In this document: positions 34,338 to 47,219 of the stretch, one piece after another
How the letters are laid out: every line of letters starts with the position of its first letter
Numbering within the stretch: the stretch's first letter is position 1
Origin: Posidonia oceanica
Taxonomy: Eukaryota; Streptophyta; Magnoliopsida; Alismatales; Posidoniaceae
Length of the DNA: 64,000 bases
Direction: 5' to 3'
Assembly (NCBI GenBank): GCA_037176725.1
Contig: JAZBRS010000049.1
Location: 35,208,001-35,272,000 of the forward strand
Program-made: the position numbers and the translations under genes
The notes under the pieces: model-generated
Told to the model about the DNA's origin: nothing
The model's database searches: none
Seen by the model: only the letters and a program-made list of their open reading frames with translations

Positions 34338-35552
34338 TTACATGGACGCTCTAGTCGGTCCGGGCTTTCTTTGCCTTTCTGGATTAGGGAACTGGGGAGC
34401 GCCAGGAGGTATCTCACTGATGGGCCAGAATGCTTGTACCTCCGTCAGATATTCGGGAGTGCATCTCGAGCCTTGCGTAGATGCCAGGTCAGTAGACCAC
34501 ACTCCATGCTGCATAAGATCAGCCAGCTTAGTTGTAGTAGATGTTGAACCATAAGGATATGCTTGAAGGAGCCTTGGGGCTGTGCTGTCTATGAAAGCGC
34601 CCTGCTGGAGGCCGAACTGCCGCATGACCCGGATGGGGTGATACGCCACGCCTCCGGTGAATCCTGGCAGCACCACGAGTCGCGCATCACGGGTATCGAA
34701 GAAGATAGTGAAAGGCTCAACCGTAGATGGAATGATGCGCCATGTGACGGTGTCGTCCGTTAGCTCAGATAGCTTCTTGTATTCTTCGGGGACTTTTTTG
34801 ATTGTCCTGGCATGGCTGCTGTTGCAGTATGCTTCGATGACGTGGCCCTAGGGGCGCAGTATGTTCAGCTCAAGGTGTACAGCCAGCCAAATCTATACTA
34901 GTACTCCGTAGCCGTGGAAGTGGCGGCAGCGGTGGGAGATGCGATCTAGTCTGCAGTATGTTTCAGCCAAGACGACTGGTGCCAGGTCTATCTGCCTAGT
35001 CACCACAGCTAGTGCAATTTCAGCAATTTCTATCGCGACTGTCATCCGGCCATGAGTGAATATCAGCTCTCCTAGAAATCGAGTGACAAATCCCCAAAGC
35101 CATAGATCATCTCCGAGCTCAGCGCGCCTGTCTATGATCTCATTAAAGTAGTGCAAGCGCAGCATGGGCGTGGGGCCGCTAGTGCAGATCAGTCTTTACT
35201 GGCACCGATCAGTAGATAGCTCAGATAGCTTGCAGAGGACCGCTATGTACTTGCCGCGCCTCATGAAAATGGGCGGTCCCATCAATCGGGAGAAGCCACA
35301 GATGCGGCGCACCTCCTCCAAAGTGGGTGTTAGTTCGATCCTTCCGAAGCGGAAGACATGGTGCGCCGGCTTCCAGAATCTTGTGGCAGCGCACAGAAGG
35401 TGACGGCTCACTTCGACATCAGCCGCCTTCAGTAGTTTTGTAGGTATGCCCCAGAGGCGCAGCTTCTCGTAGTCTTTCTGAGTAAACTTGCCAATCCAAC
35501 CCCGTAGGACTTCAGAACAATGCACTGGGGCTTCAAGAGTTGGATAACCCAT
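34338..35552 (-). pseudogene. B: DUF7745-family ORF in sense orientation, three Gln-to-stop changes
   Basis: The product (MGYPTLEAPVHCSEVLRGWI) matches the C ORF over its whole length in one frame. Family marks are FWKPAHHVFRFG, IELTPTLEEVRRIC, IDLAPVVLAETY and YHPIRVMRQFG. Three in-frame stops stand at Gln codons of C: after DRC-Q, after GVLV and after ILRP. There is no frameshift. The ORF lies between pol and the 3' LTR and would be translated from the sense strand. It has no known enzymatic motif. Confidence 0.85.
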
Positions 35553-35612
35553 GGTGCAGGTCATAGGGTGAAATAGGCAAATGCTGCAGAGCTTGAAGGT
35601 ACCTGTTATCAA

Positions 35613-37106
35613 TACTGTAGACAGTCAGATCACACAGGCATATAATCTTTAACAGAAAGTAGAATCTGAGGTTGAGAAAGGAGTTCAATAATATTCAGCA
35701 ATTAATATCAGAATATAGCAGCTAAGCACACATAGGCAGGAAAATTCTGTAGCAGTCTTGTTGACACGGGGGCGAGGACATGGCAGGAGATCTGGATCAA
35801 CGCAGCTCAAACGGCGTCAACACGTGCTTGGCAAGGAGTACTGTCTCATAGTCGAGGCAAGTTGCAGAGCGGAATGATTGTGAAGAAGGAAGGGATGATT
35901 GGAGATGTAAGTATGCATGATGCAGGTCGATATGTTTTAGAAATGATTAGTATGCTTTGGTGCCCTCAGCATACAGAGTGCTTTGGTGCCTGCTGCAGAG
36001 GAAGGGAGTGGTCCCTGACTCACTGGGCCCTACTTGGACTCTTAGCTTGCTGGTGGCACTCCGAAACGGGTGTTGGCAGTATACAAGTGGTGGTATGGTG
36101 AGGACAGGCTACTTGCCAAACTCTCAGGACCTACACCTACTTTTTCTGCTTTCTTTTTGTATTTCTCCCCCATGAGTGTGCAGGCTTTCTCTGCCCCTAG
36201 CTAGGAGATGGCAAGTGTTTGTTTTTGGAGGGGAGGTGGTGGACCATTTTAGGCTTACACCCTTGGATTTCTTGTAAGGTACGGGGGGATGATATTGCCT
36301 GTATTTTCGGGCTGATTCTTGTCTAACCCTTTTCTTTTTCCTTTCTTCTCTCTTTTTTTTCTTTGCTTTTTCTCTTCTTCTTTTTTTGCTTGTTTGATTT
36401 CTTTTTCTCTTTTTTCACAGGCTTTTGCTATCCCCATTTTGGAGGCAAAAAGAAGGGTGTTTGGGCTGTAATGGGTGTGGGCTTTGGGTCTGCTATGAGA
36501 TGGGTAGAAGGAGCAAGGTTAGACTGCACACCCCTATCTCTAGGGCCTGCTTCTGTCTTCGCCTTCTGTTCGCTTTGATGTGCCCAAGCCTAGATGCCTA
36601 TTCTCTCTTTTTTCTGAACTCACATCCTAGCATTTTTTCTCCCTCGGAGGTGTATGTCCTTACGCGTTCAAGCAGTTTGCCTATCCTGATTGATGGTGGC
36701 TCCCTCACTAGCTAAGGCATCTAAGTAGTGCCGGGTGAGGCAAGGTGGACTCTTTCCAGAGCAGGCAAGCACTTACGGTTTTCATCATCGGGCAAAAAAT
36801 GGAATGCGTGGTTCGAGAGGATGACGATGATGATTTGAAAAAAGATGATGCATGAAATGTGGTAGAAGATGAAATGCGATAGAATATGTGATTTGAAAGG
36901 ATGACGATAATGATTTGAAAAAAGACGGTGTATGGAGAGGGTGAAATGTGATAAGGATGTATAAGGGAAGGACAGAAGAAGCATAAGCAAATGTACAGGA
37001 ATAGAGGTAGAGGACAAGATAGAAGATGGAGGTAGGATGAAAATGTAAGGAGTGAGAATGCAAATGTATAGATGGGAGGAAGTGTCTGCAACGGGGCCGT
37101 CTTGGG
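35613..37106 (-). other. B: region between integrase and the DUF7745 ORF
   Basis: About 1.5 kb with no supported gene. On the plus strand it has a T/C-rich run at 36310-36425 (an A/G-rich run in element sense), equivalent to the A-rich run at 61780-61900 in C, and ATGATGATTTG-type words at 36810-36930. Confidence 0.6.
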
Positions 37107-40100
37107 CTACTGATAGTACTTCTTGAGGTAGCAGAGGTTGATGGGCTCAGACTGCTCGACCTGATCCATATCCTCAAGAGTTACAGCGCCGTCCGAAAAG
37201 ACTTGCTTGACCACAAAGGGGCCACGCCAGTTAGGTCGGAATTTCCCTCGACCGTTAGGCAAGTGAATGGCGCGCAAAACAAGGTCCCCTGTCTGGAATT
37301 CCCTTGGCTGAACCTTCTTCAAGTATGACCTGGCCATCCTCTTTTGGTAGCAGTGAGCATTATGCATAACTTACAGCCTGTGCTCATCAATCAGATTCAG
37401 TTGGACGCAGCGGTCTTCGACCCATTCTGCTTCTTCCAACTCAGCTTCACGTAGGATCCGCAATGTGGGGATCTCTACCTCGATAGGCAACACCGCCTCT
37501 ATGCCATACACCAGAGAGTATGAGGTAGCGCCTGTTGAAGTCCGGATAGATGTCCTATACGCCCAGAGTGCGTAAGGAAGCTTGTCATGCCAATCCTTAT
37601 GAGTTTCCGCCATCTTCTTCAGGATCTTGACCAGATTTTTGTTGGCGGACTCCACTGCACCGTTCATCTGCGGCCGGTAAGGCGAGGATCTGTGGTGTTT
37701 GATACTGAAGCTCTGCAGATAGTCTTCGATCCTCTTAGCAATGAAATTTGTGCCATTATCAGATATAATTGCATGTGGGACCCCGTACCGGGCTATGATA
37801 TTGTTTCTGATAAACTTTTCTGTAGCCACGGCAGTCACCATTTTGTAAGAGGTCGCTTCCACCCACTTGGTGAAGTAATCAATTGCTACCAGAATGTAAC
37901 GATGACCATTAGAAGCTGAAGGGTGGATGGCGCTAATGACATCAATCCCCCAGGTGGAGAAGGGCCATGGCGACGACATGCTATGCAGTTCTTGAGGGGG
38001 CACCCGAATAAAGTTGCCATGCATCTGGCAATTGTGGCATCTACGCATGAATCGGCAGCAGTCTGCTTCCATAGTTAGCCAGTAGTATCCTTGCAGCATT
38101 ATCTTTTTGGCTAGGAGGACGCCATTCATGTGCGGGCCGCAGGTCCCCGCATGCACTTGAAGCATCAGCGCATCAGCCTCTGATTTGTTTAGGCAGCGTA
38201 GGAGCATTTGATTGTATGATCTCTTGTACAACTGTCCCGCCCCCAATACATATTTTGACGCCAGACGCGTCAGAATTCTCTTGTCTACTGCTGAGGTACC
38301 GGGTGGAAAGCTGCCAGACTTCAGGAAAGCTTTTATGTCTTTGTACCAGGGCTGCTCCTTTGCTGTTGGATCTGCCTCTTCAAAGCTCATACAGTGTGTA
38401 GACTGCTCAATGCGAGTAACAGATACATCCACTGTGCTGTCTTCAGGTATGCTGAGCCAGGACGCCAAGGTTGCTAACGCATCTGCATATGCGTTCCTTG
38501 CTCGGTTCATGTATGTGAAGCGGATGCTCACAAATTGTTCTATCAGCTTCAGCAAGTGTTCATGATATGGCAGCAGCTTCGGATCTTTCCTCTTCCACTC
38601 GCCATTGACTTGAGAGATCACCAGCATAGCATCGCCGTGCACCAGCAGCTTCTGCACCTCATGCTCGATGGCGACATTCAGTCCTAGGATGCATGCCTCG
38701 TACTCTGCCTCGTTGTTGGTGCATCTGAAGGTCAGCTTCCTGGAGAAGGGAATCATCTGTCCCTAAGGCGTTGCCAGCACTGCGCCTACGCCTCGGCCTT
38801 TCTTGTTCACAGCACCATTAAAGTATAATCGCCATTGCTCCTTCAGGGTCTTTGTCTTCAGCCAGTGCAAACAAAATGTCTTCATCTGGAAACTACGTCT
38901 GGAGTGGCTGATATTCAGGCAGTGGGAGATCAGCAAGATGATCTGCCATAACTTGGCCCTTCATAGACTTTTGAGTGACAAAGGTAATGTCGTACTGAGA
39001 CAGTAACACCTGCCACTTAACACATCTGCCTACCATGGTCGGTTTTTAAAAGAGGAACTTGATAGGATCATGCCGGCATAAGAGCTGAACTGGGTATGCC
39101 ATCATGTAGTGCCTTAGTTTCTGTGCAGTCCAGACAAGGGATAGGCAGGTCTTCTCTATTGTACTGTACCTGGCTTCGCATTCGTTGAACTTCTTGCTCA
39201 GGTAGTAAATGGCGCGCTCCTTTCTACTAGATTCGTCATGTTGGCCCAAAACGGCACCCATGGAATGCTGCATGGTAGAAAGGTAGAGAAGTAAGGGTCT
39301 CCCTGGAGTAGGGGGAACCAAGACAGGAGGCTTAATCAGTAGCTGCTTGATCTTGGCAAATGCAACTTGACACTCCTCGCTCCAATGAATCTGCGCATTC
39401 TTCTTTAGGAGCTTGAATATGGGCTCGCAGAAGGGCGTAAGCTGTGCAATGAAGCGACTGATGTATTGTAAGCGCCCAAGCAGGCCTCTGACCTCCTTTT
39501 CAGTCCGAGGGGGTGGCATATCCACGATGGCTTTGGCCTTCATCGGGTCTACTTCAATCCCCCTTTGGCTAACAATGTAGCCCAGCAGTTTGCCAGAAGA
39601 CACCCTGAATACACACTTGTTGGGGTTCAGGCGCAGCTTGTACTTTCGTAGACGGGTAAAGAGCTTCTTCAAACAGGCATGATGATCTTCAGGCTCTTTG
39701 GTTTTAGCAATCATGTCGTCTACATAGACCTCCACTTCTTGGTGCATGAGGTCGTGAAACAGTGTAGTCATGGCCCTCTAATAGGTTGCGCCAGCATTCT
39801 TCAGTCCGAACGGCATAACTTGGTAGCAGAAGACCCCCCAAGGGGTGATGAATGAAGTCTTTTCCATGTCTTCTTCTGCCATTTTGATCTGGTTATAATC
39901 GGAAAAGCCGTCCATGAAGGAGAGCATCTTGTGACCCGCTGTATTGTTGACTAGGACATCAATGTGAGGCAATGAGAAGTCGTCCTTGAGACTCGCCTTG
40001 TTCAGGTCCCTATAGTCGATGCAGATCCGGACGCGGCCATCTTTCTTGAGCACAGGTACAATGTTTGCCAGCCACTCAGGATAAAGGACGACCTTGAGGA

Positions 40101-40311
40101 AATTGACTCTGTACTGTTTCATGATCTCTTATTTGATCATTAGCAGCCACTGCGGTCGCCATCTTCTCAGTTTCTGCTTTACTGGCTTGGCATCTGGATC
40201 CAGGGATAGATTGTGCACCACTATCTCTATGTCAAGGCCAACCATATCTTCGTAACTCCAGGCGAAGACATCCGCATACTCTTTTAAGAATGCGATGAAC
40301 TCTACTCGAGC
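37107..40311 (-). pseudogene. B: pol (RT, RNase H, second RNase H, integrase)
   Basis: RT shows VVLYPEWLANIVPV, ICIDYRDLN, FSLPHID, FMDGFSDYNQIKM, a TAG after GATY at about 39779, and YVDD at 39715-39726. RNase H follows (LLLYLSTMQHSMG, IYYLSKKFNECEARYS). A frameshift at about 38850 precedes the second RNase H, whose first motif reads YFNGAV: Asn where C has the catalytic Asp. Its later NNEAEYEA, GDAMLVISQ and NAYADALA motifs are kept. Integrase has VHAGTCGPH, CHNCQMH, GIDVISAI, ISDNGTNF and GAVESANKN, a TAA near 37368, and a complete C-terminal part ending CYLKKYYQ. Confidence 0.9.
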
Positions 40312-42420
40312 CTAGGGAGACAGCTGGGCACTGATGCGAACTTCTCTGACTTCCTCAGCTGTGCCGATATTAACAACCTCTGTTTCTTCTTCAACATGGA
40401 GGTTGGGGCCTTCAGGGTCGTCGTCGTAGGGCCAGAACTTGGGCAATGGTTCGTCAATCTCATCCTCGCTTGTATCATCCTCCTCTCCATAGGCAATAAG
40501 TTCTGAGAGGATCTCTTTCTCGAAAGAAGGATTTGTAATGTCGAAAGAGTGTATATGTTCCGTTGCTTGGCCCTGATGACGCTTCAGGATGGTCACGCTT
40601 ACTCGAGTATTCTTGTAGCCTCGGTGCGCGACCTCCATCCTGGCAACTTCTTCTGTCCGCTCTGGCCTGACTGATTCTGTTGAGTGCTCTGCTGATACTG
40701 TTGAGGGCCTTGCTGATTCTGTCACTGATGCTGCTGATGGCCATGCTACTGAGGCTACTGACAATTCTGTTACTGATTCTGCTTTCTGCTCTGCTACTGC
40801 TGCTGCTTGGACTGCTAGTGCTTCCTCCTCTGAGTCTTCTAGTGTACTTGTGGAGGGTATGCCGGACTAGCGGCTGATCTGGGCACTGCCGCTTGCTACA
40901 CTACCTGAGTGAGCCATGTGCTGCACAAACCACCTAGACCCACCTTCTGGTTGCAGAGTGATGAGCTCATCTAGTCTAGGGGAGTCCAGTACTGCTGAGT
41001 CTTCTTCCAGGACCATGATAGAGGCATGGTCTTCTTGCAGAGGAGGGTCCGTAGCCACGGCATTCCCTTTCCTTTCTGCGACTTGGTGCTCTACCAGGTC
41101 TTCTACTATCGACTTGAGCTGTTCTTGATAAAGTAGCTCTAAGTCGGACATCCATGAATCGACCTAGGCTTCTACCGCCACTCCTTCCTCCTCATCCGAG
41201 GGTGGGTTGACGTAGTAGGTGCCGGGGGCCTGCGACTTTAGCCCGGCTGCTAGATGGATCGCTGCCCTTAATATTTGCATAGTCTGGCTCACGAGCGTGC
41301 CTGATTGCGGCAGCTTCAGCATCGGAGATCCAAACAGACTAGTCAGCGGGACCGTAGATGGGTACGCTGCCAGGGTCACTGTTGCAGTTAGAGGGTAGGC
41401 AGAGGTGCTCTTCTGATGGCCCAAGGGCTGGGAGACTATGGTGCTCAACTGGCCCTCTGCATTTGGTTGTGACTGTGAGAGTGCAGCCTTTGACAACATG
41501 GGGGCCTGCCAAGAATGTTGCTGTTCTGCGGCAGGAGGATGTGAAGCGGACTGCGCCGGCTGCATTCTCGGTGATGCGGCTGCTGAAGTGGGCCGAGTCG
41601 CGCTGCTGACTGAATTCACAGACTGTCCCTCCAGAGAGAGTGACAGCGGTACTGATGCGACTGCAACCGCAGGTAGCCTGCGTAATTGTGCCTGAAGGAG
41701 TGTTTCTGACTTCTGAGCTGCCGCTGCTGCTTGTGCTTGTGATACAGATGTGGCTGCAAAAATGTAAGAGCTTGTCAGTTCTGCCATAGGACCTACTGAA
41801 TTGCCTGCTGTATCTGTTGAGGGTAGGGCCAAACAAACTGACCGTGGTGCCTCTGTGCTGACCAGAGCTTTGCCATCAGTTGGGACTGCCTCTACTGCAC
41901 CAGACTGCTCCTCATCCGAGTAGTAGTCCTCAATGCAGACCCAATCTTCTGTCGGCACCACGGCTTAATCATCTGTTGATCCCAAAACTCCTGCACTGGT
42001 GAAGTTATTGAGGTCTCTGGGGATGGCTGGTTCCTGATCCTTCAGCTGAAAGCAATGATCTTCGTTGGGCTTGGACTCATAACCGAGGCCTTCAGACTTC
42101 CTCCGCTCCACTGCCACGATCGGCTCTGCAATCCCCTGGCCGTGACGCCCGAGCAGTGTACCCTTTATGTAACCCCACCTGTGACATACATTCTCGACCA
42201 TCCGAAAGGGGTTGTTGTGAATGGCCAAGGAGTTGGCGCGTTCAAGATCAGGAATGAAGTTAACCGGCTCACACCGATTAACGCGATACAAGGCTTCGGA
42301 AGTCTCAGGGTCAAAAGGGATAGTTTGTGAAGGGACAGGGGAGACTGCCTCGATCCGCTCCTTCTCAAAGTTCTCCGCCATGACGACAATGACATCATCG
42401 CCGTGACGGTACTTTATCAT
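40312..42420 (-). pseudogene. B: G-patch and long acidic linker between protease and RT
   Basis: It starts MIKYRHGDDVIVVMAENFEK. The G-patch is WGYIKGTLLGRHGQG with GLGYE behind it (about 42090-42190). Then come EDWVCIEDYYSDEEQ, a Ser/Thr/Pro/Gln-rich stretch, SWMSDLELLYQEQL, and a Ser/Val repeat part ending in YDDDPEGPNLHVEEETEVV. In-frame stops stand at 41962, 41161, between 40867 and 40764, and at 40312; at the second, C reads Gln. The frame is kept throughout, which points to a recent coding past. Confidence 0.8.
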
Positions 42421-43731
42421 TCGATGGAGGGTCGAGGGAAGGACCTGATACTTGTGGAGCTAAGGGCGCCCAAGCAGAAAGTTGAAGTTTGGCTTCAAGT
42501 CGACGACATAGAATTCTACATCGAATACGACTGGGCCAATGGCAAGGGGAATAATCAGGATCCCTAGAGCGTCATGATGGGTGTTGTCAAAAGCTGTCAT
42601 TCCTTTCACGGCTGGTGTGATATCCTCGGCTTTGAATCCGAGCTTAGTTGCAGTATGCAAGGGGCAAACGTTAAGGCCTGACTCGTTATCAACCAGCGTT
42701 AGAGGAATGTGAAAGTTTTTAAACTGAACCGTGACGAACAGGGGTTGATTGTGATTAATCCCCGCCGGAGGCAGCTCATCACTTGTAAAAGAGATGACCT
42801 AGGGCTCCGCAATCATCCCTACCATGCTTTCCAAGGCCGAAGGCTCAATAGATTGGGACACACGGGTGGCTTGGAACACGCGAAGAAAAGCCTTGCGGTG
42901 TTTGGCAGAGGTGTGGATTAGGTCCCAAATGGAAATGTCGGCTTTAACCTTCTTAAGTTGAGAGGTTATGTCAGCTTTGGGTTGGTTTTTCTTAGCAACA
43001 GGAGGGGTAGTTTTGGCAAGCTCTAGAGGGGCAGTCATAGGAGACTGGGTAAAGGCCTGGTTTGCTACAGGTTGGGCAGGGATTTGGCTTACTACAGGCT
43101 GACTAGAGGCCGAGTCTGCTATGGGTTGGCTAGAGGGTGGGGGCATAGCAGGTTCAGGATAGTTTGGCCTAACTGCCAGTGCTGGGGGTCTGTAAACCCT
43201 CCCCGATCGCGTTACTTCCACACACATTTCTGTGGCGTAGCTGTAAGGGACGCGATGGGTGTCCAGGGTTAAATCAATAACCACAGGAGCACGTCCTACG
43301 AGCACAGGAGGGGTTACAGGGGGACCTACTAGATATTGAGGTCTATCTAAATGGTAAGGTTGTTGGGGTGGGAAGGCAGGGTCTGGTTGAGGTCTACCTA
43401 GAAGATGTATAGGGGATTCTAGCTGAAGCCGCCCTAAGAGGTGGACAGGGGATCTAGGTTGGGCCCTAGCTAGGAGGTGTACAGGGGGTTGAGCCTGAGG
43501 AAGCACAGCAGGGGGCACGAAGGGGCGCTCCGGCCTGGCACGCGGTCGGATCATGTGAACTCCCGACTCGGAGCCGGCAACAGCCGCAAGATAGAGATCA
43601 ACAGGGAAAGGCTCAGAGATATCAGAAATCAAATCAGAAGGGTCTATTACAGATGTAGTGGGCCCAAAAGGAAAGACAGAGTGAATGCCTGAGGTTCCCG
43701 CCCCTCCCGGATATGAGTGCTCCGGTAGAGG
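42421..43731 (-). pseudogene. B: protease region
   Basis: After repeats of the SPVHLLGR type it shows TSQLKKVKADISIWDLI, then the retropepsin signature in the form LTLVDNESGLNVCP (C has DNGSG), then VVFDVEFYVVDLKPNFNFLL. A TAG replaces Trp in the LLGRPW motif at about 42459, and another stop precedes FTSDELPPAG. The catalytic Asp is kept, but the usual DTG/DSG is DNG-like in this family. Confidence 0.8.
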
Positions 43732-45563
43732 TTAGCGGACGATGCCAAAATGAGGGGGAACAGCTGGATGAGCAGATGCATGAGTGTATGCTTGAGTGGG
43801 TGCCTCATGGGTGTTAATCACAATCGTTCCCGATTCAATTAAGTCCTGAATTACGTTCCGTAGGGAGTAGCAATTATCCGTCGAATGCCCGACACTTCGA
43901 TGGAAATTGCAAAAGAAGTTCGCCTTAAACCAATGTGGCAAGGGATTTGGGGGCGGGCGAACCTCCGGGAACTTCAGGAGTGATGCAACCTTTGGCAAGA
44001 TGGCCGTGAGCGGTTCCACCAGTGGGGCAAACTTCCGCTTCTCAGAGGTGGCCTTCTTTGCCTTTGGTATGAGCCTTGCTGAACCGGTGCGGCGGGGTAG
44101 ACCGGTTGAGCGGTGGTAGTGATCTGTGGTGTGGGTGGATTCCTAGATGTAGGAGCATACACCATCTGAGTTGGGGTAGGCCGGGACTGTAAGTGAACAG
44201 GCACAGCAGGAGAGTCGACGAAAGCAACAGCAGTCTTCGGCGAGTCTTTCTTCTTGGGACGGTTGTTGCTGCTACCGCTGTTGTTGTTGGAGGTGTTGCT
44301 GTTGGCACTGTTACTGCTGATCGCGGCTTGCTTAGCGAACGCAGAGAGAGCCGGGAAGTTGCCACTCCGCAAAGAACTCTCCACGCGCGCTCCAGCTCGG
44401 ATAAGTGCTGCAAAAGTAGTGACTAGTTGAATGCTAAGCAGAGCCCCAAGAGATGGCTGCGCCCCTTTGATAACGATCTCAATAGACTCCTCGTCAGAGA
44501 GTCTATCTCGAACCTGTGAAGCAAGGGCGCGCCAGCGGCCGACGTACTCCCCGAACGGCTCGCTAGGATTCTGCTTGATTGCGATCAAGTCCGCCCGCTT
44601 TGGGACTAGATCGAGGTTGAAGGAGTATTGTTCTAGGAACGCCTGACTGAGGTCGTTCCAAGTCTTGATGGCTGACATATCAAGCGATGTGAATCATTTG
44701 AGTGCTGGCCCGGTCAAGCTCTTCTGGAACAGACGGATCAACAACCTCTCGTCAGCCTGAAGCTGAGCGAGATCACCGTAATACACCTTCAGGTGTGCTA
44801 CGGGGCAGCCCCTACCATTGTACTTGTCGAAGTCTGGGATTTTGAACTTCGGAGGGAGTACCGCCTCTGGAAAGCAACAGAGGTCCTGGAATTGGTAGGT
44901 CTGGTGCTCAGTACCCTGCACTAGTCGTAGTACCTTCTCCAAGACGTCCATCCGATTGTTGATGGGGTCTGGATTTGCTGCCATAGGAGAGGGATCGACA
45001 GGGGTAGTGAGCGCATATGCTGAATGGGTCGCACCTAAGTGCTCCTCCGGATCTACCATAGTGTCGCCTGGTGGAGCAACGGGATGGCCGGCGTATCCGT
45101 GCTGGGGAACTGTGTATGCAAGGATGTATGCAGGGTTCTGGGCCTGATGCAAGGGAGGAGGGTAGATGACATGCTGTGCTGTGGGAGGGGTAGGATGCTG
45201 GAGCACTAGCTGCTGCACAGGCGAGGTGCCAAACAGCGAGCCAGTGGGGTACTGGGCTCCAGCCAACCCAAAGGACTGACCACCAGGGGGAAGAGGAGCA
45301 TGTTGTGCTAAGTGTTGTGCAGAAGGAGGCGGTAAACGGGCCCCCATCGTCGGAACCATGAGCAGTTGAGACGATGGTCGCGGAGGTGTAGAGGTAGATG
45401 CATGAAATGCAGGAACTGGCCTCAAAGGAACCTCAGAAGCGACAGGAGTACAGGAGGGACGAACCGATAGAGTCATGCCCTGCAGTCTCTGGGCAAGCTC
45501 CATCAGGTGCTGGTACTGAGCCTCAGGCGTTCCGTTAGCGGGAACGCTGAAGTGCAGTGCCGA
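43732..45563 (-). pseudogene. B: gag, N terminus removed by C
   Basis: From 45563 the frame runs SVPANGTPEAQYQHLMELAQ and a Pro-rich part, then FKIPDFDKYNGRGCPVAHLK (gag core). A TGA at about 44692 stands where C has Trp. The core continues TWNDLSQAFLEQYSF. A frameshift lies near 44060, and a CHHC zinc knuckle follows (CNFHRSVGHSTDNC). A TAA at 43732 ends this part. The reading upstream of 45563 is C LTR sequence and not part of gag. Confidence 0.85.
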
Positions 45564-47219
45564 TGTTGACACCGCATTTTGACAGGCTGAATCAATTGGA
45601 ATCTTCTGGTGGCTTCTGAACCCAACCCTAGGTCCAAACCCACACCATCCTTCCCTCTTTCCCCTCAAAACAAGCCCAAACTCAACCTAAGATTACACCC
45701 CTTTCCTGAACCCAAAAACTACCCAAAAACCAAAGGAAAACTCACCCTTCCTGACTTAGCAAATCCACCAAAAAGCCCTTAGAATTTCAAACCAAAACCA
45801 CTCCCAAAAACCTTAGAAAACTTAGGCAAAACTACCCTTTTTCTACACTTCAAAACCCTTCCAAAACTTTCTCAAAACCAAACCAAAACCCTGCGAGTAA
45901 GACTAGAGACCCTAGACTACACACCCACCAAATTTCACCCCTTTTCGAAACCTCTAAGACCTCCTTTTGCCCAAATTATCCTTTTCTCTCTCCTGGATTA
46001 TCCTTTTCTCTCTCCTCTCTCTCTCCTGATTATCATCCTTCTTTTCACCTCCTTTTCTCCCTCTTTTTTGCCTGGCTGTGGGCCCCCCTTGTGCTTCCAT
46101 CTGTTCTCAACCTTATTCCTATTTTTATCTTATTTTTACCATTTTCTTTGATTTTCAAAAAATTACTTTCCTTCAACTCCTCTCTTTCCTATTTATTCCT
46201 CCAATTCCCCCTTTTCCTCTCCTTTCTAATTTCCGCTTCTCCTCTCTTACTAAACCTTTAAAAAACCTTTGAAAACCTTTAAAACTCTAAAACAAAAGAG
46301 AAACAAGTCAAAATCCTAAAAAGAAATAATTAAAAACTTAACCAAACAATTAGAAACAAAAGCCTAACTAAATCCAACTAAAAAAAGGGAAACCAAGAAT
46401 GCAACTAAAAAATGCGAAACCAATCAAAAGAAAATGCTGTAAAATCAAGAAAAAAACCAAAAAGCAATCAAAACAAGTCAAAGTAAGAACCTTACTAAAA
46501 GACAATCGAAAACAATCCCTAAAAAGAAAAGAAAACAATTAAAAAGTTCCAAGACAACTAATTAAGGAAAAAGAAGAAACCTAACAAATATAAGAAGAAG
46601 AACTCAAAAACCTAATTAAAAAAAAAGGAAAAATAATAATAATAACAAACAATCAAGAATCCAAAAACACCCAACTAAAAACTTAACAAGAAGACCTAAT
46701 AAAAAAGAAATTAATTAAAAGAACTCAACAAACGAAAATCAAAAAGCAAATAAAAAAGACTTAAGCAAAAAGGACCAAAATCAAAAATCCAAAACCCACT
46801 CTAATTAGTTTAAAACAAACTTTAAAAAAATTCTAATTAACATCCCAGGTACTTAACAAGGAAAACATAATTAGAAAACAACTTAAAAGACTTAACAAAC
46901 ATTTAATCAAAATCAAAAACAAATCAAAGTAAACAAAACTCTAAAAACTCTAATCAAAACTAAATCTCTCTAAACCCAACTAATTAATCAAAAACAATTA
47001 TTAAAAAACTTAATCAAGGTCCCAACTTAAAACACAATCACTCTAAGAACCTTTTCCTTTTTCTTTTCTTTTTTTTTATCTAATTTATTTCTCTCCCCTC
47101 TCTTCCTCCTTTCTTTCTTCCTTTCTATTTTTCTTTCTTTCTTTCTTTCCCCTTTCTTGGGCCCGGTCCGGCCCGTCTCCCCTCTCCTCCTTCCTTTCTT
47201 TTTTTCTTTTTTTTTTTTC

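Larger units (their letters stand above)
25450..45563 (-). mobile_element. Element B: giant Ogre-like Tat retrotransposon, interrupted in gag
   Basis: Reading right to left: gag (from inside its first quarter), protease, G-patch, acidic linker, RT, RNase H, second RNase H, integrase, DUF7745 ORF, repeat-rich 3' region, purine tract and a 6.1 kb 3' LTR. It is the same family as C. Its gag start, leader and 5' LTR should lie right of the window beyond C. Added to the C counterparts, the full size would be about 27-28 kb. Confidence 0.9.

Noticed and set aside
40680..40877. Leu-rich hydrophobic ORF on the plus strand, like a membrane peptide
   Set aside because: It is the antisense reading of the Ser/Val/Glu-rich linker of B.
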